A stretch of DNA of 22,666 nucleotides. It comes from Coptodactyla brooksi. Taxonomy: Eukaryota > Arthropoda > Insecta > Coleoptera > Scarabaeidae. The position numbers and the translations under genes were made by a program. The notes below the pieces were generated by a model that saw nothing but the letters and a program-made list of their open reading frames with translations, had not been told where the DNA came from and did not search any database. Location: positions 1 to 22,666 of the forward strand of contig JAWQRM010000437.1 in NCBI GenBank assembly GCA_033557675.1. The letters run 5' to 3'. Shown here one piece after another: positions 9,817-18,753 of this stretch. Numbering within the stretch: the first letter of the stretch is position 1; each line of letters begins with the position of its first letter.

Positions 9817-10628
9817 TTAATAAATTACGTAACATTCTGCAAAAACAAATTATTACTCTGATTTTTATCCATTCATTGAAAATGTAATATTTTCGTGGTA
9901 TTCTAGAGCCAATCGTAAATATTGGCTTATTTCCAAAATTTTGTTTTAAAACGATAAACTGTTTACACAACCTTGGAAAAGGTTAATGGTAAGCCATCAG
10001 TCTATTATGAGAAAGCAATTCACTTCATTAAAAAAATAAATAACTCAATTTTTTTCAAAGAGAATAATCAACAATTATGAGTATATACCTGGAATTGAAC
10101 TGACTCTACCAACGACTAGTTTAGTCCGAAAGCAATGCCTCTTATCCATTCCGAGGTAAAATGCTGAGTAGATCATCTTGATCTTGTGCAAATGCAAATA
10201 ATGAAAATTGATCTGTAGTTTTCAACTGTCATACAATCATCCATTTTTAATGGTGAAGCTACAACCGCCCAGCGATCCGAAAAATCTGATGCTTTAAGAA
10301 CATCAGTTCAACATGCACAATTGCTTGCTACGTAAAATGATATTTATTCATAACCACTTGTAGGTTTGTTTCTAATACTTATGAATTCTTCATACATGAA
10401 TTGCCTTCCATAAGGTATAGGGTCAAAAATATAGTAATAAAAAGATTACGGATTATATCGACGTAATATTTTTCGCGACTAAAATATTAATCGGTAAAAT
10501 TACCATGGAAATAAAGCGTTCGATCGCTGAAACTGAAATGGAAATTGGAATACTCTAACTTGACTTCGGAATTTGTGTTAAGAATGTGGAAAACTCCTTT
10601 GATTTACCTGACGGCTATGAACAAAATT
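9817..10628. other. gene-free stretch apart from a tRNA-like relic
   Basis: No coding region is recognisable. The tRNA-like segment near 10081-10157 is listed separately. The remainder is AT-rich unique-looking sequence. Confidence 0.5.
10081..10157 (-). tRNA. degenerate tRNA-Arg(TCG)-like relic
   Basis: On the minus strand a D-arm can be drawn as CCTC, loop GGAATGGATAA, then GAGG; this resembles the AATGGATAAG box of tRNA-Arg genes. A TTTCGGA segment at the right distance would be an anticodon loop with anticodon TCG. Further on, AGTTCAATTCC resembles the TTCGAATCC box of a T-arm. However, the 3' half of the anticodon stem, the T-stem and the acceptor do not pair, and about 11 extra bases lie between anticodon and T-arm. 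It is therefore a pseudogene or a tRNA-derived short interspersed repeat, not a working tRNA. Confidence 0.35.
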
Positions 10629-11042
10629 TCATTTCCACGAAATGATGTCGTAAAAAAGAAGTAAGAAAGAGGGTTCTGGGTCGGAAGTGAGTTGAGGGAT
10701 CAGGGGTTGGAAGCTAGGAAGCGGGACGCGCGACGGCGGGGACGTCGAGAACTCCGGGAAAATAAGGGTATAGAAAACTTTGTAAATGCGATTTGTTGGA
10801 TTTTGTTTGCAGTTGAAACTAAAGTTAGTTTCGCGTTTACGTTTTGAGAATATCTGCTGAGCGAGAAGGAGTTCACCTACATTGGAGAAAAGGGTGACGA
10901 GCTCAGCTCGAACCCAATATCCAACCAGCTCGAATTTAGAGAAATGATCTTTCGTTTTATCAGCCCTAGACATCATGAACGTGTAGAGGGCAATTTTCAT
11001 GTCGTTTAAGCTTGCTTTGAACAAATCGATGCGACAAAACAA
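10629..11042 (-). CDS. hypothetical protein, 137 codons
   Basis: This is the longest ATG-started open frame in the window that is not part of a recognisable transposon. It begins MFCRIDLFKASLNDMKIAL and ends in a Pro/Ser-rich segment (around residues 98-125) with a short aromatic tail. I recognise no domain. There is no signal peptide of normal form; a weakly amphipathic stretch around residues 45-65 is the only structure-like feature. The 3' half lies in a locally GC-rich patch (10660-10760), which by itself lengthens open frames. A plus-strand acceptor-like TTTGTTTGCAG overlaps it near 10802-10812. It could be a lineage-specific gene, an exon or chance; chance is quite possible. Confidence 0.2.
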   Translation of the reverse strand: MFCRIDLFKASLNDMKIALYTFMMSRADKTKDHFSKFELVGYWVRAELVTLFSNVGELLLAQQIFSKRKRETNFSFNCKQNPTNRIYKVFYTLIFPEFSTSPPSRVPLPSFQPLIPQLTSDPEPSFLLLFYDIISWK

Positions 11043-11328
11043 AAGCGCATTAATTATCGTAATTTAACAGGATGTTCATTAGAATAATATAAAATTACAA
11101 CACCAATATGCTACCTTAAAAATTCAGGAATCTGTTAGTGATTATTGAATGACGATTTACCTAAAATTGTTTATCCATAACTGTTTATTATTTTTATTAT
11201 TTCATTATTATTAATTTTAAACATATCTGACTAATGTCAAATGAGGTTATAATTTTGAACATATCGCGGTACATTTTAGAATATTATATTTCTAGAGAGC
11301 TCACGATGAATGCGTGGACTAGCTTATA

Positions 11329-12386
11329 CACTATGAGGATAAAATTCCGCAGACGCAGACTTACGCAATATTCCCACTTCATCAAAATGCCGATGTAGTG
11401 GCATTAGGGGGATTACGGGAAATATTCAGTTGTTTAGCACACAGAGCACATATATTTATAGTGAACGTAATTAAAAGAAATGGATGTGGACACCGCTGAA
11501 AAAAATTACAACTTATCAAGTGGTATTACGATGGCAGGTCTGCAAGCGATTGCCACGATTTATTCGTACAATCTTTTGCAGAAAAGCCCGCTCCCATTAG
11601 ACAAACTATTATCAAATTTATTCAGAAGTTTGAGAAAAGTTATTGTCTAAAGGAGTGTATCAAATGCCATTTAAGAGAGTGCTCACCTAGAAAAGTCGAC
11701 GAGAAAGTAAGAAGGGACGAATGATTTGTGCTGCTGTGGAAGCAGACAAAACTGTACGGAGTGTTTTTGCACAAGCACGGCTACAAAAGCTATAAAGTCG
11801 GTAAAAGTCGAAAGATTTTTCCCGAGGATAATTCGAAGGATGAAGTTTTGCGAATGAGTAGTGGAAAAGGCAAATAAGGATGAAAACTTTATTCAAATGT
11901 TGTTTTCACGGAAAACATGGAAAACACAATCCTGCTGTTGTTCGTTATTGGCCCCGGGAAAATTTTCATAAAAGTTTTCCTGTTCGTACTCAATATCAAC
12001 AAAAACTGAATGTTTGGACTGGAATTTTTGGTGACCAGTAGGTCCTTTCCTTAGTGATGAGATCTCCACTTCCCAGAAATACGTAGAATTGTTAGGTACG
12101 CAAATACTACTTCTTTCTATCCGCAACATTGCCGGAATAGACCTGGATGGTGTTTAGTATCAGCAAAATAGCTGCCGGGCACATAATGTGGCTCAAGTTC
12201 AAGAATTTTTAACAGAGACATTTCCTAATCGCATTATGAGTGAGAAAGAGGGTATTAAATGGTCAGCGAGATCATCAGATTTCATTCGCGGCCACGAGCG
12301 AGCAGAAAATCTGGAAAGCATTAGAAATGCTTTCTAATGTTAGAAGGAATTTCTATGATAGATTAGGTTACTGGTTGGCATCTCAA
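11329..12386 (+). mobile_element. Tc1/mariner-like element copy 2, 3' end missing
   Basis: A CACTATGAGGATAAAATT end lies next to a TA (11327-11328), as in copy 1 at 3997-5085. The outer repeat is internally shortened: sequence equivalent to the inner terminal repeat resumes at 11361-11402, matching 4093-4134 at 39 of 42 positions. The transposase relic runs in the plus direction. Similarity with copy 1 stops abruptly at about 12386 (GGCATCTCA), where a different transposon begins, and no right terminal repeat of this family is found further on. So this copy was truncated by a deletion or rearrangement at that junction. Confidence 0.85.
11480..12386 (+). pseudogene. Tc1/mariner-like transposase relic inside copy 2
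   Basis: The ATG at 11480 gives MDVDTAEKNYNLS, apparently the original start that copy 1 has lost. Frameshifts then lead to YYDGRSASDCHDLFVQSF and KSYCLKECIKCHLRECSP. The second helix-turn-helix is largely deleted between the AAVEAD equivalent and TVRSV. The first catalytic motif is damaged: the copy 1 motif NIVFTDEST is missing and only a remnant leading into ENMENTILLLFVIG is readable near 11915. Later KLNVWTGIFGDQ, then the second catalytic motif reads YQQNSCRAH where HDGCPAH-like text is expected, so Asp has become Asn (codon 12167-12169) and the preceding Trp is a stop. VQEFLTETFPNR and KWSARSSDF follow, the third catalytic segment is deleted, and NVRRNFYDRLGYWLAS ends the homology. Clearly dead. 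Confidence 0.82.
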
Positions 12387-12400
12387 ATTATTTATTGGCT

Positions 12401-13379
12401 TCTCGAGTTTATGCTCAAAGGTTTCCCGAAAGAAATCATCCTAAGCCAGTCGTTTTTGAAAAATTTAATAATCTTTCAGTTTCAGGAGAGCGGAAGTGTC
12501 AGTTATAAAAAACCCATTACAAGAAAACCTGTCACTGAAGATGAAGAAAAATTTTTTACGGTAGTTGATTCAGTCATCGAAAATCCCAATATTAGTCAAA
12601 ATCGGATATTCGAAAATACTAATATTAGTCAAGGAAGTATTTCAAGAATTCTTAAAAAAGACAGATTTCATCCTTATAAAATTCAGATCTTTATGGAAAT
12701 GATTTTGGCAACCGAACTGAATATTGCATGTGGGTGTTGAAAAGAGGGTGTAAATAAAGTGGCATAAAATGAAAACTTTTTTGATAACGTGTTATTTAGT
12801 GATGAATGTACCTTTCATAACAATGGTCTCGTGAATGGACACAACTTTCATTACTGTTCTGATTCGAATCCGCATGAATGTCATGAGAAATCAGAATAGG
12901 TGGTCCGTTAATGAGTGGGGTGGAATACTGGACCCATATTTAATTGGACAATATTTTTTTGAAGGGCCTTTAAATGGCATGATGTTTCTCGATTTTTTTT
13001 AAACCAACTTCCAGTATTATTAGAAAAAGTCTCTTTAAACATTACAGCAACTATGTAACTTCAATCCGATGGAGCTCCGCCTCATTATCATCGCGAGATT
13101 CGGCAGTATTTAAGTGCCACTTTTCAAAACAGGTGAATTGGAAAAAATGAATTTCAACATTGGCCCCCCAGATCCCCGTACTTAACTCCATTAGATTTTT
13201 TTCTGTGGGGATACATCAAAGGATTTGTCTACAATATGCCTCCAACAACACTACACGAGGTTAAAATATGATTTGAAACTGTAGCCCTGCAAATGTTGTC
13301 TTGAGTTGGCAGTGGTTTTGGAGAAAGGATTCGTAGGTGCATAGAAATGGACGGTCGACATTTCGAACATCCATTATAA
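12401..13379 (+). pseudogene. second Tc1/mariner-type transposase relic, DD41D spacing
   Basis: A different family from the copies at 3997 and 11329. It starts mid-protein at SRVYAQRFPERNHPKPVVF, shifts frame near 12475, and continues FQESGSVSYKKPITRKPVT and a helix-turn-helix NTNISQGSISRILKKDRFHP. After further shifts come GNDFGNRTEYC, then VLFSDECTFHNNG with the first catalytic Asp (12801-12803). FFEGPLNG leads to SDGAPPHYHREIRQYL with the second Asp (13068-13070) and LTPLDFFLWGYIKG with the third (13194-13196). Exactly 41 codons separate the second and third acidic residues. The C-terminus RRCIEMDGRHFEHPL ends at TAA 13377-13379. Several stops and frameshifts interrupt it, but the catalytic triad is still legible. 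Possible 3' end sequence extends to about 13500; the 5' end is missing at the junction with the previous element. Confidence 0.85.
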
Positions 13380-13499
13380 ATATTTTGCTTCTGTTTTATA
13401 TTATCGTTGATGTGTTATTTAGAACTTTTAATTAAAAAGTACCAAATGTTGTAAAAAACGATTGTTTGGCGTATTCTGTAAAAACTGGAAGACTTAGCT

Positions 13500-14713
13500 A
13501 TGAACACCCTTATACCATTCGATAGATAATTACAAATTACATTTCTTCGTACGTTAAAAAATATAGCAGTCCTTCCAGCTTCTTCGATATAAACCACTAT
13601 TATAACTTTTCGTATAGAATGTGAGACTTGTTGAAAATATCTATGATATCTTTGGAATGTTCTAATCATATTGCAAACGGGGGGTTAAGAATTACAGTCT
13701 GGATCCTTAATTACGATATATGAAATAATTAAAGAGATTTAATTCTTTTGAATTGATATTGATCGCCTAAGCCTCAATTAAGATGCTTTCGATAGCTGCA
13801 TAATAGCTTTTCCCGATCCGTTAACAATCTACAACAGTATTTCCCTTCATACTTTCAAAACCAATTAACTCAGAATTAAAGATACCATCGTCCTCCTGAA
13901 CGTTCCATCGATTACATAGTAATGGACCAATTCCTCGTCCAGCAATGACGTCCAACGTCAACTAATCAAACAGGCTTTAATTGAAGCAACAAACTTCCAT
14001 CTAGTATAGATTTTATCGGGGACCATTACGACTTACATATCGGTGAGGGAACCGGGGAGGCCGACTTGACATTATGAGCCCCTCCACTAATCTTTATATT
14101 GAGATCGATAGAGAGAGCTGGCTGCTCGACATTGTTAAACGAGGTATTAATGCCGAAGTTAATTACGTAACTATCGGCTCGTCACGTCGTGTACTGTGAT
14201 GACGATCAAAGACCCATAATCTCGCGCACAAGAACAAAGCAGTTTTGAGGATTTATAATTACATCTAGATTAAATTAAAACTGTCTGCGGTGCAGGTATA
14301 CGCGCTCGTCTCGATCGATCTCGTCGATTGCAGTGATTAGATACCGCGCCATATCTCGGGCAATAAAATTGCAGCCACGTACGCAATGCAATTCGACAGA
14401 CAAGACGAACATGTTATTATGTTGACGAAGGTCAAGGCTAATCTGGAGGATTGATGGAGATTTTATTCCTGATAGTGATTTCAAAGTAGCATCAACTAAG
14501 ATGTAAATGGAGAGCGGAATCTATAATTAAAATAACTTCGACAATCTGTCGTGGCATGAACATTGTCTAATGGTATTCCGAGTCCGATTCGGAAGGTGGA
14601 AGATAAATTCGATTTTACAAGGTATATGTCTGAATGCTATTTAAGTCTAATGTGGCTCTAGTACCCATAACTGTTATGTATACCACGACTAAGCGATTAA
14701 TATACCGTATACC
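13500..14713. other. gene-free stretch with a GC-richer middle
   Basis: No recognisable coding sequence. The segment about 14030-14430 is less AT-rich than its surroundings, with several CG-containing palindromes such as TCGATCGA, and contains no transposon motif. It could be unique host DNA with regulatory content, but nothing in it is diagnostic. Confidence 0.4.
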
Positions 14714-14790
14714 TTAATCCTGCTGTTCTCCTTAGTTTTAGAGAGAATATCAAATAAATTCTGATCATCCTCTGTGCATCCAATGATTGC

Positions 14791-16371
14791 CTAATCTTTA
14801 CACTGATGACAATAATACACTACATGATTGAATGAACTTTACACAAATACTTGCTTTATTGTCACATTTTAATGGACACATATTACATCGCGCTTTTTTA
14901 TTTTTACTGATTGCACCAGATGTAGATAACACTGTTGCTTAGCCACGTTGGTCTTGAATTTTCCCTATTACGGCAGTGGCTTGTTGAATACGAAGTTTAT
15001 GATTTCTTGGCATCATATAGGAAGTTACCATCAGTTTATCCAATTCTTCCAGAAATAGTCTTCTCTTGTACAAAACGTTCTTATTTTAATTTTGATTTAT
15101 CTCTCTCCATAACACATTATAAGCACTGACATCAAGTATATTGTAGAACAAAATAATACGCCACCGATTGGTATTTTCTTTTACAAGTATATGCTGCAAT
15201 ACTTTGTTCTAACGTATCAACAGCCCCTTTGATAGAGTTATAATCTATTATCATTTGTGGCTTGTTGTCGTCTCTGTTGCTCACTTCCTTATCACGGTGC
15301 ATTATGCTCATAGGAATAACGTTTTTATTTTTTTAAGCACATATGATAAAATTATGGTATTCTTGGTAAAATAAAAAGAACTATGTACTTCTTCACTTAT
15401 TGTAATCACGGGAAGTTCGGGTTTTCTTTTGAGAAGCACTTCAGCAAATTTTTTGGACGTGAAAAATGTAACATTTTACATATGTTACAACATAACATAT
15501 TACAACATGTTACATAATCACATAAAACATTTTGCCCCCCGAGTTCATGTGTTAGGTCTAAAGCTACTCGCATCCCTTGATTTTTTTGGTGCTTGACCCG
15601 GACATTTTGTGGTGTGAACTTGAACTTTCATGGCGTCGGAACTACCACTGCTTGCTGGGAATATGCTGGTTGAAAAAGCAGAGTCCTCTGAAGCCAACAA
15701 GTTATTCGCCAACAGTAACATTGTTACCTACATTATGCAATTTGTGCATAATTTCTATACACTTCTCCCAAAACTCTCTTATAGGGGCTAAATTGTCACT
15801 TCCTCTCCTTTGTTGATGATCGATGATATCGTCAAAACGTAATACACGTGATATTTGATAAAAAAACTTTCAACATCATTGTACGGAAAATAGGTCGACC
15901 GGTTTCTGCATTCCACAAACTATATGCTTGTATTGTAATATTATCCAGATCTTCCTAATTGCATCCGTACATTCCGACCATCAATATTGCCCATTTTCAA
16001 CACAATATTTTCGAGTGTGTGGTTTACGATAACCTGAAAGGCAGATAGAATATCCTTCACTGTGGATATGGCATACCTAGTTGAACCATTAGTACTTTTT
16101 ATTACATTTTTACTAGATGCTCGTCCACTTAGTGGGAAAGGTTCTAACATCCTAGATATAAATTTGCCTTTTGACTGTACTAACTGCACAGGAACCACAG
16201 CATTTGTTTGCCCTATGTAATGTTCTGAATAATCATAGTCTGCTTCGGATTTCTCATAGTCTGTATCATCGCTGGTATGATTTTCTGATAATTCGATGAA
16301 GTATATTGATCATCGGTTGCGTTTGTATCTATCTCTGCTATTTGTTCATCAGACAGAAATAGCCTCGCCAT
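14791..16371 (-). pseudogene. piggyBac-type transposase relic (second copy)
   Basis: The ATG at 16369-16371 starts MARLFLSDEQIAEIDTNATD; after a frameshift the acidic segment DDTDYEKSEADYDYSEHY follows, then VKDILSAFQVIVNHTLENIV. The family block LYGLWNAETGRPIFRTMM is readable in another frame. The first catalytic motif reads VTVGE-stop-LVGFRG, so Asp has become Gly (codon 15708-15710) and the Gln is TAA. The second region is VALDLTHELGGQNVLCDYV, with Asp at 15517-15519. An odd stretch of repeated TGTTACAT-like words (about 15468-15515) follows. KPQMIIDYNSIKGAVDTLEQ contains the third Asp (15216-15218), then NTNRWRIILFYNILDVSAYN, and a Cys-rich end with RCNMCPLKCD and YYCHQCKD before TAG at 14791-14793. 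It differs in detail from the relic at 327-1786, so they are separate families. Confidence 0.88.
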
Positions 16372-16501
16372 TAAGAAACTGAAGTGCGCTGTCCGCGTTC
16401 CCTATTTATATGATACATTAGTATGCACGCACAGACATGCACAGATTTGCATATTCGATCAGTAATACACTTATAGTATTCATATAAATAAGGTTAAAAC
16501 A

Positions 16502-16672
16502 GTTTTCGGTAATAATGACCCGAGGATTATATACGTAAGAATCTTGTTTAAAAAAAAATAATACTTAATTATAATGTACGCACCAGCAAACAAAATCACA
16601 AAATCTGGGAAACAAATAATGGAAGATAAAATTATAGAACCTGAAAATCCGTTTCGGGTCATAGTGACCCGA
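16502..16672. repeat. duplicated subterminal palindrome of the piggyBac-like element
   Basis: GTTTCGGGTCATAGTGACCCG at 16651-16671 contains an 8-bp inverted repeat with a 3-base spacer. A related sequence with GTAATAA in place of GGTCATAG occurs at 16502-16525, about 148 bases inward. Subterminal repeats of this sort are known transposase-binding candidates in DNA transposons. Confidence 0.6.
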
Positions 16673-16902
16673 GAAGCACAGTAGGGTTAAGGGGACTAAG
16701 CAGTCAGATTTGCCATTTTTTTATTTATTTGTTCAAAAGTAACAGTGTTCGAAAATATACTGCCAAAGTCTCAGTATGAGCAGGACTACATCTAAACATC
16801 TCGCTAGACCTGTCGTTATACTAGACCTGCTGGAAAGGAAGAGTATGTAGTGTAGTTTTAAATATTTGTATAAGTCGCACTTAGTGAATTATAACTGAGA
16901 CA

Positions 16903-17352
16903 CCTATAAAGGATTGCAAAAGTAAACGGCGAAAGCCAAAGGAACGCAAGTTTTATGGAAACCAGCATTCTAAACCGGAAAACTCAGTTCCTTCATCATG
17001 GAAAGAAAAATTGGGTAGTAAATTCCAGTTTTCCTACAAAGTTTATTCTAGCGTGAGCTTGAAAATAATGTATTTTATTACAGTTTTCACTGCCATTACT
17101 TTTTTAGTTTTGTGGAAGAGTGTAAAGAAGAGGTTGAATTTAAAGAACGCCAATATCCCTGCATTCATTAAATTCCTACAGATTTACCTAGACCTTTGTT
17201 TCGGTGCTCTTATTTATCAAGCAAATGCGTAACGCTGCATCATGCTTAGCAATATTAGTAAAGCAGTCGGCAATATCTGAAGAAGTAACAAAATCCGAAA
17301 ATTGTGAATTAAAAATGATGAATTATCAAAATGTTATAATAAAGCTATAAGA
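16903..17352 (+). pseudogene. Mutator-like element N-terminal relic
   Basis: One frame is open from about 16888 to TAA at 17230-17232 and has no ATG at its start. It reads KSKRRKPKERKFYGNQHSK, then SSWKEKLGSKF, then SLKIMYFITVFTAITFLVLW and KNANIPAFIKF. The order of a basic leader with a KFxGNQHT motif, a Ser/Lys linker and an FxxVFTAI block resembles the N-terminal half of insect Mutator-like (MULE) transposase proteins as I recall them. After the stop, a second frame gives QMRNAASCLAILVKQSAISE, similar to the segment that precedes the catalytic domain, and ends at TAA near 17350-17352. The catalytic domain itself is absent. The family call rests on recalled motifs only. Confidence 0.5.
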
Positions 17353-18393
17353 AACAATAGCGATAGACATATATTATAGTTACAAACATAAAGTAAACTT
17401 TAAACCCGTTTTTCTTGAAATCTTTTTTCGTTTCATTTAGCACTGATTTAAAAAAGGGAGGCTCAGATCGATTTCAATTTTTCCATATGTTAAAATTGTT
17501 GCTTTCTGCACTGCACCTAAATTTAATGTGGTAAAAATGTCAGATTTTGGGAAAAAAATTATGTGCATTAATTCAGTGCAAAGTGAATATCTTTCTGAAT
17601 AGCTGAACGCCTCATACGATGAATTTGATTCGTTTGAGGAGAAGAAATCAGGGTAAAATGAATAAATTCCGTGTTGGTTCATGGTAGTCATAATGATGGC
17701 ATTAGTGGGATAATGGTACTCAGACTGCCAAAGATACGAAAAAATAACGTTTTACAAGGCATACCTACAAATGCTATTTAAATAAGTAACTTATTGCTTT
17801 TCACTATATAAGTAAATCGATTCCGCGACCTCTGCTTTCATGATAAGTGCTCTAGCCATCTGACCTATGTAAGGGTTCCTAATCCAATGCGGTCCAGTGC
17901 CTATAACCTTAATGTCTTGACATAATTTTATTTTAGTAGTAGAATATCATAGAGCCACATGATGCCTAAAATCGCACCCGATATCTTTATTTAAAAGTTC
18001 AAGAGTTACTTTAAAATTCATTTAACGTGCATAAACACTGTATTGAAGGTATGAATGAAGCACAAAATAATTAAATTTCCTTCATTATAACGAAGCTTAT
18101 ATACACCTACATTACATTATACATACTTATCTTAAATTCTTTGAAACGTGCCAGACTACAAAATATATTGAAAAACAAACAGTGGAATTGCGGAAACGAG
18201 AAGAGAGTGGAATTGGTAACACATCTTAACAACAAAGGAAAATGACGAACGAACTGCAAAATATTTTGAAAATAAGAAAATAATTCGCTTTAGCACCGGT
18301 TCTAATTATAAAATGATCAAGTGCTTATAATAGAAATTGAGGGTTTTGAATTGGACTAGCCAATAAAATGTCTAACCAAGTAATTAGTAATAA
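17353..18393. other. gene-free stretch apart from a tRNA-like relic
   Basis: An 84-codon ATG-started frame on the minus strand (17437-17691) has no recognisable motif and low-complexity Ser/Tyr/Phe content, so I do not call it a gene. The tRNA-like relic at about 17805-17880 is listed separately. The rest shows nothing diagnostic. Confidence 0.45.
17805..17880 (-). tRNA. degenerate tRNA-like relic
   Basis: On the minus strand GGTCAGATGGCTAGAGC resembles a D-arm and A-box (three of four stem pairs hold). ATCATGA follows, which would give a CAT anticodon loop, and then GAGGTCGCGGAATCGAT resembles the variable region and T-arm/B-box. The anticodon stem, T-stem and acceptor stem do not pair properly. 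It is best read as a tRNA pseudogene or a tRNA-derived short interspersed repeat. Confidence 0.35.
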
Positions 18394-18425
18394 TGCCCGA
18401 AGAGACATAACTGTCTCTTCGGGCA
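18394..18425. repeat. perfect 14-bp hairpin with 4-base loop
   Basis: TGCCCGAAGAGACA (18394-18407) and TGTCTCTTCGGGCA (18412-18425) are exact inverted repeats around TAAC. A third, imperfect copy, TTGCCCGGAAGAGTCA, follows directly at about 18428-18443. The stem is about half GC in an AT-rich neighbourhood. It could be the junction of two inverted transposon ends, or a transcribed hairpin. Confidence 0.85.
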
Positions 18426-18753
18426 ATTTGCCCGGAAGAGTCAAGTCAAGCACGAGTTGCCAGATGGGGATCTAGATAGAGATTTAGAGGATAAATTTGG
18501 AGACCAAACGTTTGTTTCTACCACACTTTGAGTTTGAGAGAAGTCATCAACGTTCCTCCGTTTTACTGCCACTATAATTTTCTCATTTCAATTACAGCAA
18601 TAGTTACAGCTACCACACGACACGTGTAATTTTGACAATGAATAACTATTTAAAATAATCTTACTGTATACAGTACTACCAATCATATCATTCACCAAAA
18701 TGCTAAGTTGATTATGATTCCATCGACACTCTTTATTTGTACTTCCTCCGTCC

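Larger units (their letters stand above)
14718..16686 (-). mobile_element. complete but inactivated piggyBac-like element between TTAA sites
   Basis: On the right the sequence ends AGCACAGTAGGG followed by TTAA (16687-16690). On the left TTAA (14714-14717) is followed by TCCTGCTGTTCTC. The right end read inward is CCCTACTGTGCTTCTC, so the two ends are short imperfect inverted repeats of the CCCT...-type that piggyBac elements carry next to duplicated TTAA. A minus-strand piggyBac transposase relic fills the interior, and the 1969-base length fits a full element. Near the right end an inverted repeat TCGGGTCA-TAG-TGACCCGA (16654-16672) recurs in weaker form at 16502-16525, a likely subterminal repeat. 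Confidence 0.75.

Noticed and set aside
14275..14484. 69-codon frame on the minus strand in the GC-richer patch
   Set aside because: Length is ordinary for non-coding DNA of that composition and no family resemblance was seen.
15577..15816. 79-codon open frame on the plus strand
   Set aside because: It is antisense to the second piggyBac relic, whose family motifs are clear on the other strand.
17437..17691. 84-codon ATG-started frame on the minus strand
   Set aside because: Low-complexity content, no recognisable motif and no splice or promoter context.
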